DNA from: Pohlia nutans
Taxonomy: Eukaryota > Streptophyta > Bryopsida > Bryales > Mniaceae
Length of the DNA: 64,000 bases
Reading direction: 5' to 3'
Assembly (NCBI GenBank): GCA_022496805.1
Contig: CM040099.1
Location: forward strand, 3,164,501 to 3,228,500
Every line of letters begins with the position of its first letter. Within the stretch, counting starts at the first letter, position 1. The notes under the pieces are model-generated. The model did not search any database, was not told the origin of the DNA, and saw only the letters and a list, made by a program, of their open reading frames with translations. This document shows, one piece after another, positions 23,312 to 35,040 of the stretch. Position numbers and translations under genes: made by a program.

Positions 23312-24255
23312 AGGTAGGATGTCCTAAAACCACCACCTCCCCCAATTATAACATGTAAGGTTGGATAACCTATTTGAGTTAATCGAAAAGTCAGCTCAAA
23401 GAGGAAAGTTTTAGCAAATTCCTCTTGAATTCCTCTTGAACTCATATTGAAGTATAAATAGACCGAAAACTAGTTCAAGATGAGTTGGGAGACAATCTAA
23501 AGCAAGCCACTGTCATTATTCTCCACACCTCGCAATGACTTCCACACCTCCTACCCAAGCTCCAAGCCCATGGCCCACAAGGGGACAAGTTATGAGACGA
23601 CACTATTCAACCCAAACATAACTCAAGAGAGCTCAAAAGAGAGGTTAGAAGGAGGTTGAAAAGGGAGGTTCCATGGCCTTCTTTTCGGTTAACTCTATTA
23701 CCATCATGACACCTAAAATCACCAACTTCTACACCCCTTTTCCATTTCAGGAAGGAAATGTAGACTTTCATTACATGATTTATGCATGAATTGTTCAAAA
23801 GTTAAGTCATGTATCGACAACTTACATTTCCTCCCTAAAATGAAGGAATGGTGTAGAAGTTGGTGGTTTTAGGTTCGTGGTGGTTTTTGGTACCTCTACC
23901 TTAGACCTTTCTTGGGGCCATTAGAGTTGAGACTCAAAACCACCAATTTCACTATTCAAGTAGACCAATGGCATGCCAAACATTGCGAAGAAATAGTTGG
24001 TGGTTTTGGTAATCATTATGAGTGAAAGTTAATACCACATGGTGTGGACCTGAGGAAACCTAGAGGTTTGATTTGGGTCAGAGGTTACTATCCACTTTGG
24101 AATTTTGTATAAAATTGACAAATGAGAATTAGGTGTTGCAAATTTTTGCAATCCTCATCAAAACCTATTTTGAATGTAGTCATATTTTTTACTAATTTTG
24201 CACTACCAAAAATGGGCCAGATTGCTTAAGTTGGTGGTTTTAGGACAATCAACCT
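23312..24255. mobile_element. TA-flanked composite MITE R3b with nested pieces
   Basis: The outer termini are AGGTAGGATGTCCTAAAACC and the inverse of AGGTTGATTGTCCTAAAACC, with TA at 23310-23311 and 24256-24257. Inside, a second R3-type start (AGGTTGGATAACCTATT) appears at 23358. An element related to 57213-57431 ends at 23901 with GGTACCTCTACCT, its left end missing. The 23930-24010 stretch matches the interior of R3 at 11730-11870, inverted. Confidence 0.65.
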
Positions 24256-24257
24256 TA

Positions 24258-26460
24258 CACTAATTGTTGCCGCATGCGTCAGGTAAGTTTGAGGGAATCT
24301 ATTGTCAACCAAGAAATATACAATACGCAATTAGAATTATTCTAACGCATGACAGAAAGGAACGCAACCCAAAAATAAACATGGCTCTACTTACAACACT
24401 ATAATGCAATTGCACGGTGTTTGAATAGTAGTTGCAGCAAGAAAAGACAAGGCTTTGAATATATTTTTGTTTCTCGGTTTTACCTTCATCCATTTTGGAA
24501 ACATAGATGCAAGTGTGGCAAGGGTTTGGTGTGTATGGGCCATAAAAACAACGGATGTGCATGGATCGGTCGACAGTTTGTTTGGAGTGTGACAGTGAAT
24601 ACAACAAACTAGGGATATTTTTTTGGTTTTTGAAATACTGCTAAAGTGACAACATGAAATAAAATTATTTAGTCAAATATTGTAATATTCATCTATATTT
24701 TGGATAGAACTATATCTTCAGCCATATATTTGAATGAGTTTTGTCTTAAACTAGCAATTTTATCTAAATTATCTTCAAATTTTGGAACAATCTAGTGTCT
24801 TCATTCATTTTTTCTTCAAATTTTTCCTTAAGGCTTGATGCATGTTAATTATTTTGTTTTTCTAGTTTTTGGCTTTTAAAAAGCCTAAAAGAATTACATT
24901 ATTTGAACAACCTAGTCCAGGGCTCCAAAACAATCCAAGGTAGTATACCCTACACTATTGTCGACTTCAATGCAAATTGATTAAAATATGTGATGTTGAT
25001 TTTTTGCAGAAATTCACAGGAAAATTTTGTCGAAAGTGTATAAAATTACAAGACAACATAAGTTAGCCAAATTTTCATGAAACTCATTGAGAAACTCCGT
25101 GGAGGATTTTCGAGCTACACGCTCTGCTACAACATCTGAAGTAATCACAAACAAGAGAGGTCCAAGTAAGTAGTCGAAATACATAAGTGGTTGAAATATT
25201 GGGATCCACGTTTAGATGAAAAGTGACAACCCCTAATTACATGTGATGAAAGGTCCCCCACCGAAAAAAGAATTTGATTTGTTACTTGCATGTCAAATCT
25301 GACAGTAGAGCACGGTATTTTCTCTTCTTAACTAGACATCATGATTGCAGAATCCATGCGTGGTGACTTGCGAGTGGCTTACTTACTATTTACCCATGAT
25401 GATTTTCAGGCCAACAATATGATTTAGGGCGGGCCTCCATGTGAGCATCGGGCCGGTAAATACAGCTACAAGACCAAAAAAAAATGAGGTCCCAACTTCC
25501 ATCCATGCTCAGTGAGCCTTGAAAGCAGACTTTGCATTTCACCCACTCTTACTCTCATCAGTGACTAGTTCCTCTGTGGAAATTGTCTAATTATATTTAT
25601 AGGATTATTCCACCGAGATGTGCATCAAAATATTTTGTGCTAATAAATTTATCATTGTAGAAAAAGATTCAACGACCGGTCCGACTCTGCATGGAAAGAG
25701 GCCCTTATAACCATGAGTTGAAAAAACTCCAGAATGAAAAAAGGTATCTCTGAACTCTACAATAGTAAGATTTCGAGCTCACATGATCAACAATATTTAG
25801 ACATGAGACCAGGATTTTATTTGTGGGCGATATATAGCACTCTTCGACAGATTTGAACCTGTGCAGCCACGTCCCTCCATAAATTCTCCAGTGAAATGAG
25901 GACAGAAAAAGCGGTTACTGTGAATGGTTTTGACCCACAGTAATTGACATGGAAAGGGACCGTGAGTAATATTACTTACTGTATGGCCGCCAAGCAGCAC
26001 ATGCTCCAAGTTTGGCAGTGGAATCAATGATAGCATCAACTTGCGGCACAGAAAATTAATTTATTCTTCACCGACCCAGTAATTTTATTTTTTTCAATAC
26101 TTTTAGACAGCCTGTGGGATACTCCTGTGTATCAAGTCTTTTCTGCACATGACTTACAGTTATCAGTAAAGTCAAAGAGGAGTATTCCACTTGAGGTAGA
26201 TTTTAGAGAACCTACGTGCCAGCCATTATGGGACAGAGGGAGTACAATATTGAGTTTTCAAGCTTCAATTAGAAATCGCAGGGATTGTAAATCACAAGCA
26301 GCCAAGCACTTGCTTTGGGCAAGTATGTGAGTTGGTGTTGGGGTACGCGTATATTCCATGGTGGGAACTTGAGTGTGCATTGGGGTAGCTTCTCTAGCTT
26401 TGGAAAGGTGAATTTTGATTAGTCAAAAGAAAAAGAACAAAAACTTGTTTTTGACGCCTT
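24258..26460. other. Intergenic DNA, no gene seen
   Basis: AT-rich sequence with scattered short open frames and no recognisable protein similarity, splice-supported exons or terminal repeats. Confidence 0.45.
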
Positions 26461-26464
26461 TTAA

Positions 26465-26698
26465 CCCTTAAACAACATATGCTTCCCTGGTACCACACCC
26501 AAAACCTCTTTTAAATTACATTTTAAGCATGATTTTGTTTTCAATTTACTTTAGCTCTATTCTAAAGAAGTATAGATCTCTCTAAGGTGCTCAGTTTGGC
26601 ATTTTAAAAATCCCATTTGGTACAATGGAGTAGAAGTTATGAGCAAGATCCTCCCAAAATATAACCAAGCCCGCGGGGCTGGCATTGTCGTATAAGGG
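26465..26698. mobile_element. TTAA-type element, 234 bp
   Basis: The ends are CCCTTAAACAAC and the inverse of CCCTTATACGAC, with TTAA at 26461-26464 and 26699-26702. Near the right end lies CCGCGGGGC. A related right end, with CCCCGTGGGGC followed by GGGATTAA, occurs at 26949-26982, so a second, left-decayed copy follows directly. Confidence 0.65.
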
Positions 26699-27030
26699 TT
26701 AATTTAAAATACCAGTTCTGCCTTGTCTTTCTTCTTGTAGAATTTTATTTGCTCGATTTTACGGATAACTCTAATGTTTATTGAAATCTTAGGATTTTGA
26801 GCTTCAAAGTGTTGTAAAAAATGCAATTTTAACAATTTTGGACTAGAAAGTAGAAGACAACCCCCATACTTTCATAGTTAGGACATTTTCATTTGAAAGT
26901 AGGAACTAGATGAAAATCAATGTTTAATTGAAAAACAACCAAGCATGGCCCCGTGGGGCTTTTTACATGCTTAGGGATTAACTAGTCCAATGGTGTGAAC
27001 CCTAACTCTAAATCGCCCCCTCCTCGTTAA

Positions 27031-28004
27031 CCCCTCACCGCCCAAGGGGACGAAAAGTGTCCTCTCATAGTCTCGCAGTAAAATTCAAAGTTCTGTAACT
27101 TTTGCATCCAATGTCCGAATTCAATAAAAACTTGTTGGAAAAGTTGCGCATATTAGTCTAGTTTCAGTGGTAAAATTTTCAGATCAATCCAAAATGTACT
27201 GAGTTTTTGAGAGCCATTCGAAGTTCACTGGTTCAATTTGAGTTCACCTCACTGCATTATGATGGCTGCAACTTCGGGGGTTTGTATCTTTCTCATCAAA
27301 TGTTCGTTTTCAATAAAAATTGTTGGGTTTTGTTCCCAATAAAGCGTAGTTATTGTGGTGAAATTTTCATGTCAATCCAAGTTGTTTTAAATGTTCGGGA
27401 GCATTTCGAAGTTCAAAAGCCAGACATTTTTGCATTACAATGAACTTCGGCAGCTTATAACTTCTTCATACATGGTCCGTTTTCAATAATTTTTGTTGGA
27501 AAAGTTGCGCATACTAGTCTTGTTTATAAGAATAAAATTTCATATGAATCCAAGAGGTTATGAGTGACTGAGAAGCATTTTAGTAGAGGGAGGTTCATAC
27601 ACAGATGTGATATTTTGCTACTTTTTTCATTGTTTTTTGACATTTCAAAACAATTTTGCAGACACAATGAGTCAATTGAATGAGATTTTTTTTCACCAAA
27701 GTGTTTGTCTTTTGGTTTGAATCACTTTGAAGTTTAATTTTTTTTCATTTAAGTAGGTTTAGAAATCGAATTTTTACCTCCAAATGTGTTTTTAAGAAAA
27801 TTTAAGAATCTTTTTTTAACACTAAAACATTATAATCTTTCAATCTATACGGTCAAATGACCCCAAATGTTTTTCACACAATCTACAACATGCACACTAC
27901 AATATTGTACGGTTGAGATTTTCATACCTCACTGAGATTTAGACTTATAGGACTTGAAAATCAAGTCAGCTATTACACATGTTTGGACTTCGAGCTGTGA
28001 GGGG
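27031..28004. mobile_element. Large TTAA-type element with internal repeats (974 bp)
   Basis: The ends are CCCCTCACCGCCCAAGGGG and the inverse of CCCCTCACAGCTCG, with TTAA at 27027-27030 and 28005-28008. Internally, three diverged units of about 140-160 bp (near 27096-27245, 27263-27425 and 27443-27585) each hold TTCAATAA...TTGTTGG and AAATTTTCAT/G...TCAATCCAA-like segments. No transposase frame is present. Confidence 0.75.
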
Positions 28005-28295
28005 TTAATGCAAGAGGACAAAATCGGCCCCCTATTTTGTGCATGTAGGAGCCTGCCTTAAAAAAAACAAATCCCCTCTTCATAAGGTTTAAAATTTCCG
28101 AAGGGTTCCTCTTTAACTACTTTTGCAAAAACATTTGCCAAAAAAGATCCTAGAGTGTTCAAAATGAAAATTTCAAAAAATAAAGCCCATGGGTGAAAAG
28201 TGCTTGCATTGACGTCGAGGAGGGAATCTAGAGTTGGGGCAACCGTGTGGACCTTTGGCCAATAGGACTTTAGTTTCAACAAACACGAAACTTAA

Positions 28296-29629
28296 TCCCT
28301 AAACATCTTCACCCGTCTAAATTCGGCAGTTTTGCAAAGATGCATTATAAATGCAACTAAAAAGATATTTTGAACTCGATGTATGAATAAAAGTTGTACA
28401 TTATATTTTAAATTCTATCCATCCGGTTAGATGTGCAATTGCTATCACCAATATTTTGAATAAAATTTGAAATTTCATAATTATTTTGCCATTCCATTAC
28501 AAATAAGATATTGACAATTTGTGGATGAGATTTGTTGTGATGGATTGAAACGTAACACTCTAAGTGTGGTGATTTTTGAAGATTTTTTGATTGCTTGATT
28601 TTATGAGTTTATTTTATCAAGAGCACATTTAGACTAAAATTCTAGAATTTTTTGGTGAATGAGTGCAATATGAAATGAAGCATAAAATTTCCGCAGATCA
28701 TCCCCTTTCTAATTGGCTCATAAGTGCATGAATCTATCTTGCCATAGAATTTTGTAGTATTTTTTTCCTTGCAAAAAGTGCATGGCGAACGAAAAACATA
28801 GATGAAAATTGTACATCATTCAAAAAATGGACGGTTGGGTAGTTAGGGCACTGCTCAAAATTGAAGACCTCATATGAAATTTCATATTGAAGGGCTCTAA
28901 AATTTCCGCATTTCAATTGAAGGGCACCTCCAAATTCAAGACGTCAATGGAGGATTTTCAAAGAAATATAAAACTCATATTAAAATTATGCATAATTTGT
29001 ATGATACATGCTTCCATTGCAATGAAAAAAAATGAAGAATCAATCGTCTAATTCCACTTCCTAAAGTGACAATGCCCTACGCATGTCAACTTAGGCTATC
29101 GGTACTATGTTGCATTAGAGAGGTGTGTGCTCTTGAAATTGAACCCTAAGCTTCATTTACAAGTTGTGTAAATAAAAGATTGAAGCAATTTGCATGTGAT
29201 CGATTAAGAAATTTAATTCAAAAATAATATAGCCACAATAAGTGATTTGATCTTACAGATACCTTGAAATTAATATAGTTCACTGGCAGTAGGCCAACAA
29301 CATATAGTTCTAATTGATCAAACAAACTTCGCAAGTTGGATCTCAACTACCTTCCATAGATTTGAGCTCTAATCGACGGCCAAGTTGGATCTCAAGTTGG
29401 ATCTCAGAATTTGAATTTGACTCCATTTTGTTTCTTGTAAATGCCGGACTTCATATACTTGTGATGAATAGTAGATGATGGGCATTTTTCACCATGCCCT
29501 TCAAGTGATGGGACCACCGTTACATCAGGATATTGTTTCGAAGGGCAATTTTTATAGAGGTATTTTTTGAAGCCCCAAAACCCATTTGAAGGGCACTGAA
29601 GACTTCAATTTTGAGCACTGAGTTAGGGG
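28296..29629. mobile_element. TTAA-type element, family D, interrupted by a hAT-like MITE
   Basis: TTAA lies at 28292-28295 and 29630-29633. The left end is TCCCTAAACATC. The right end, once the hAT-like insertion is removed, is the inverse of CCCCTAACTACCCAACCGTCC, matching the family D left terminus at 7198. Interior similarity to 7198-7765 is visible in the region around AAATGCAACTAAAAAG. Confidence 0.7.
28849..29620. mobile_element. hAT-like MITE, copy 3 (772 bp)
   Basis: The termini are CACTGCTCAAAATTGAAG (one change from the family CAGTG) and the inverse of CAGTGCTCAAAATTGAAG. A perfect 8-bp duplication, AGTTAGGG, lies at 28841-28848 and 29621-29628, formed from the terminal sequence of the host TTAA element. 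It provides the unoccupied target for the R2 MITE found in copy 2. Confidence 0.92.
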
Positions 29630-29633
29630 TTAA

Positions 29634-30338
29634 TGTGTGATAGATTCACATAGCGACGAGGAAGTCTAATATGGAACATAGAGAGTAGCATACTAGAGTA
29701 GTGCAATGGAGCACCTTTTTGAAAACTAGACTGAAAGAGAATCTTCATATAGATTCATTTTTTAATATAATGAAGAAATGCCATTTGTATTCCATGAAGT
29801 TTGGGATTATGATGTCATTGCCACGTAAACTTAGTTTTTAATTGTAATTAGATTGTCGTCCCATTGCAAAAGGGTGTTGACTCCCATTGCTCTATTATGC
29901 TATGGTGCAAGTTGAGATCTTCTTTGAAATGACAAAGCTTCGTACATCCATAAATTTGTGGATGAAATATAGTTCATTTGTTCAAAAACATGTTCATTCA
30001 ACCTCATCTATTATACATTTGAACATGGGTTGTTTCTCTCGAATTGTTTCAAAATAAAACTGATCGAGCTAACAACTCATGCTCATAGAGTTCAAGTACG
30101 CTTTTTTCTGCGGTTATAACCCTCATTCTGCAACGATGTGCTCAACGGCACAGGTCCCACTAGTGTAGCAATATTATTCCTTTTTTCAAGTTACATGGCA
30201 TTGTTTTCTGCTTACATTTCAATACTTTTAAATTTTATTTAATTTTTTAGTCAAACGGTCAACAATTTATTTTTGGACGATATATTTTGTATAACAATTT
30301 AGCAATAAATCGTGCAAAAACCACACTGTCTAACTTAC
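29634..30338. other. Intergenic DNA, no gene seen
   Basis: AT-rich; shares a short repeat with the first bases of the window (CCATTGCTCTATTATGCTAT near 29883). No gene or terminal repeat structure was found. Confidence 0.45.
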
Positions 30339-30341
30339 TAA

Positions 30342-32315
30342 AGGTATGTTCGCACCTGGTCTTTGAGCCGCGGTCTTTGAGTATGAAATCTGCTAAAACT
30401 TTGGGGACATTCACACCACGGGTGCTTGGTAATCACCGATCCTACGTGGTTGCCCACATGGCACCGCGCTAAGAGCGATTGTAGGCAAAAAGTGGGCCAT
30501 CACTTTATTCCGAACTACGAAAGAAGTGGCGCTTATTTAGTAACTCTGAATCTTACGAATTTGTACATTGCCGGGTTAAGAGGTGGGTCTTATCTAGTAC
30601 AGCCCAATGTGGCGTTTTAGGAAAGAGCGGTCTCTGGATTTTTGGCTTCGTGCAGCGGAGCGCGCACACAGCCCGCGTCCTGGACCTCTTGCTGCATTGT
30701 TGTTTTATTTTTTTCTTTGATTTTTTAGACAGAGCAATGGAAATGCAATCATCCTGGTCTAGCGCAGGATTCTTAGTCATTGATGCCATGGCAAGGAACA
30801 TACTCAAAAGAATTTAGAAAAATAAAATCACCGACCTTTCTCGGTGCCACTTCTCTCTACAAGTAGTAAATAGGTCGCTTGCAAAGCACAGCTGATGAGC
30901 GCCGCAGAGTAGCCCCTCCAAGCAAAACTTTAATCGCCAAAGCCAGCCATAATGCAGCCTGTTGCACGGCACAAGTGCTCAATTCATTACTTCGCCCAAA
31001 TTTGCGGACAATAGAACTCATGTTTTCAATATCGCAGGCCACGTTATCCGTCGTCTAGAATTGTTCGAAGTGCCACAAATTATATCCTCCTTTAATACCG
31101 AATGCCCATACCGATTCCGATTTCAGTACTTCACTTTCGGTACTCGTGCAATGATGCAGTCACGTTACAAGTGGGAGTTCACTGTCAAAAGCACTCTTTG
31201 ATTGCTCCATGCTCTCCATCTAGAGAGAATCATCCCAGCCTACTCCATGCTCTGAATTCCACTCACAATTCTCAAATTCATTCATGTGCTGATTTATAGT
31301 GAGAATCATCCCACTTTGCTTCATATTTGTACACTACACAACCGGAAGTATGGATTAAAATTTTAAGACACGGTGCATGGACATCGTGAAGCACATTGTG
31401 ATTGACTGATTGGGAGGAGTACCGTGTGTACAACTTGTTACGGAAAGGCGTATACATTGCAACCCTGCGAAGAAAAGGTACATGGACATCGAAAAGATCA
31501 TCAGTACATTCCATAAATTGCCCAGTAACTAATAATTGAACGGATTTGTGCAACATATCCGAGACAAACCACACTCCGATTCCCAGGAAACCTAAACAAT
31601 TAATTTAGACGCAGAGAAAAAAAAACGCATAGATGTGAGGAACACATAGCGTACCTGAGTTCCCGCCATGTCGTCCATGTCGTCAATTGCGCTCGCCAAA
31701 TGGGAAAAAACTGCAGCTGCACCTGCTTCCAGGCGCTTTGCAGCTTGATCGTCTTCGAATTGCAGCGACAACCGCCTCCAGCAAACCTAAATCCTAATAC
31801 GCTACAGAACACAGAAACCCAGAGCAGAAGCAGGAAGGAGCGGAGCTAAAAACCGCATCAGAATTTTCAAGCGGTCGACAAGGAGTTTTCAACAACAAGC
31901 GCATACAATACCGATGACGTTGCAGCAGATTGGAAAAAAAAAACCGGCAGAACATTACAGAGACGTGCACAATACAGCTGCGGGCGAAAAAAAACTAACC
32001 TCCCACCGGAACTCAGAATTGCACAGAAAATAGCAAGCGAATACGCATACAAGGGTGATTCAACTTGTTAAAACCCAAACATCACACTCCTCAGGTGGGA
32101 CGGGGGCGTTCTTACTTCACAGCGTATTTGACAGGCTGGCACAAAAGTTGAAAAGACCGGGCCTGTATGTGAACGCACTCATCCGTAATTGTCCCTGTAT
32201 TATACGGAATCCGTAAGCCATACGTACACCAGTGTGAAAGCAGCTACAAAAAACCAGGAGGGTGTTCTTATCGACAATTTTTAAATATTAACTAAGGCCA
32301 GGTGTGAAGGGACCT
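30342..32315. mobile_element. PIF/Harbinger-like element, about 2 kb, no intact transposase
   Basis: The inverted termini are AGGTATGTTCGCACCTGG and the inverse of AGGTCCCTTCACACCTGG (14 of 18 match). A TAA duplication lies at 30339-30341 and 32316-32318. TAA/TTA duplications are characteristic of Harbinger elements. The interior is noticeably GC-richer than the surroundings and has several minus-strand open frames (for example 30553-30807, 31278-31574, 31600-31812). I do not recognise any as a Harbinger transposase or its Myb-like partner, so it is scored as decayed or non-autonomous. Confidence 0.6.
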
Positions 32316-32318
32316 TAA

Positions 32319-34089
32319 GTTACCCTTGTTTTGAACGGGATTTATTAGTTCTTGATTGAATGTGCCACGTGTCGTCTTTCGAATAGTCTGGGGTGCCTGG
32401 AACCCTCAAATCTGACATGGAAATTCTATTTCGACAGCTGGCTGTGGAATCTGACCGCAACTTACTGTTTATAGGGCTTTTATTGATTTTTATTTTCTTT
32501 GTTTTCAATAGAGTTATTTGTAAAGGCATCTGGTCTTTTGTCCTCCTTTTTTCATAGACCAGAGCTAGTCGTCATCAATCTAACACCACTCCTCTTCACG
32601 GTCCCATCCCATTACCCAATTCTTCTCCCTCCCTTCAAATTTTTATGAATAAAAATTTCAATCTATTCAGTGTTCTATTCTGAGTTTACAGTGAGATCAT
32701 GCCGATCTTGTCCTTTCCAAATTACAGGTCAAAAAGAAGGGTTTTGAGGGACTCTACAAATAACTCTAATGTTGTATAAAAAAAATCAACGAATGGGACG
32801 AGTCCTCAGTTTTTGGTTTTTTTATATTTGTAGAGCGACACGCACCCTTGAATGTACCGGTTAAAGAATAAATTGGATAGATTCATCCATATTTATACGC
32901 TCATCCATACAATTATCAATTATATGGAACTTTTGTCCAAATAGTGGCAGTTTTAGTATAAAATACAAAAAAATTAAAATCAAAATATTTTCACTCCCAA
33001 AAGGAGTTCCCTACATCTTATGTAGCTCATTAATGTGTTTCTATTTCCAATGTGAGTTTAACATGCATGTTGACATGTTTTTGCCTTTTTCACTCTACCA
33101 TTGGCGATTCACAATAAAAAAAATATATAGATATCGTGTAACAATGTAATTCAATGTTTCACAAAAATTCATATCTAAATTTGCAATGAAGACCAATTGA
33201 CGCGGGTCCCACATTGATTTCATCCTATGTCCAAATTTACTTCCTGCTACAATAAAGCTACGGCCCCTTTGGACAAAGGTAGTGTTTCATTTTGAAACAT
33301 TGTCGTCCATGCCAATGTCACATGACAAAAAGAAGGTTGAGTGGAGTTATCCCATAAAGTTTGTGCCATTTGCAGTCATAATGAGAGTACCTAGCGTTGT
33401 AAGTTTGAAGGGAGAAGCACACCTTTCTTGATATTTTGGCTAATCAAGTATAAGTATAATTTGCAACCTTTGTCTTCAAAGTTGTCCTAATTTGCATTAG
33501 AATATGAAGTATAAAAGTTGAAAAAAGTTTTTGTACAAAAAATTGTACAACTCTATGATATATTGACAACCTTGTTTCACTACAACGAGCGGGACAAAAC
33601 AATTCTGGTTGTCGACTTTCATGACTAGATCATGCTCAGTTTTGTTCTCGATCATGGTTGTGAGCTTGTCTTCCATTATGAAATAAAATCCTCAGAGAAT
33701 TATATGGTCTGTCAATTACAACATAGGAAAAAATGGCTCCACTCAACTCGATGATCTTCACCAAAAGTTTGCAACTCTACTAGAAAATGGCAATCAAATC
33801 ATAAAAAAAATCAACAACATTTTGTTGTTCCAAGCATTATAATGACCGTTTTCACTGATTTTCAAATTTATTGTAAAGTAATAAAAAAACTTGTTTGATT
33901 TTTGTTAGTTTAAATACTCTAAGAAAAATTGGGACCAAATCAACCAAAATTCAGCAAATTTCTTAAATTACCAATTTGAAAATATTGAAAAGTCCATTAT
34001 GAAACCGTCAATTTACAAAAACATTAAAATTTAGATTGAAAAATATAAATTTGAGATTAAATCTATGAAAATAGAATCAATAAGTTCAT

Positions 34090-34122
<33 letters not shown>

Positions 34123-34130
34123 ACGTAGTA

Positions 34131-34195
<65 letters not shown>

Positions 34196-35038
34196 AAGAA
34201 CATTATGTTATTATAATACTTACTTACAAGGGTGTTTTTGTACTACGGGTGTCATAGTTTTGAACCAAAAAAGGTTATAATGTTTTAAAACAATTGATTT
34301 AATGACGTAATTTTATAAATAGGAAAAATACCAAAAATATTTTTATATTGTAAAATAGAATCTTTTGAAATATTGTGGCATCTTTTGAATAATATAAGAT
34401 TCTTTGGAATATTTTAGAATATTCTCAAAAGTTTTTAATGGTCTAACTTCCCAAAATAATTTTAGATCTTCATTTTTAAAATTTAAAAGCAATTAACATT
34501 AAAAATTCAAAAAAATAACATTCTACCTTATTAGAATTCAAAATTTGATATTATTGGTTATAATTTTAATTTTCATCATAGAAGCACAAAAAAAGAAGAA
34601 GATCGGTAATGAAAACAACAACATTACTTTCCCTAACTAGTAAAATTTGTAACAAAAGAATGTATATGTGTTTTTTTTTCATGATCTTGTCAAATAGAAA
34701 AAAATAACTTAATTTTCTAAAAAAAGAATTTAATATAAAAAAAATCGAGCATGATCTACTGCAAATTTTTATTTTGAAAAATAATAATTTTTAACATCGT
34801 TAAAAATATTCAAAGTCCACTTAACAAAAAAGCAGCTCCCAACCTTCATGAGTTTGTAAAAATAAAATAAAATTATAAAGTTTTTACTAAAAATATATTT
34901 TTTTTGCATGATCTATTGTAAGAATTCTTTTTGAAAAAGAAATTAAATTTACATGGAAAAAATAATTCAAATGGTTGCATTTATTTATAATTATCAAGAA
35001 CATTTATTGACTTGCATGTAGAATTCTATGTGGTGTGG
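32319..35038. other. Very AT-rich intergenic DNA with TA microsatellite
   Basis: No gene is recognised. The section from about 33800 to 35030 is extremely AT-rich and includes the TA repeat annotated separately. Confidence 0.5.
34090..34192. repeat. (TA)n microsatellite, two blocks
   Basis: Alternating TA runs occupy about 34090-34116 and 34134-34192, separated by AAAATAACGTAGTAATAAA. The second block is close to 30 dinucleotides long. Confidence 0.9.
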
Positions 35039-35040
35039 TA

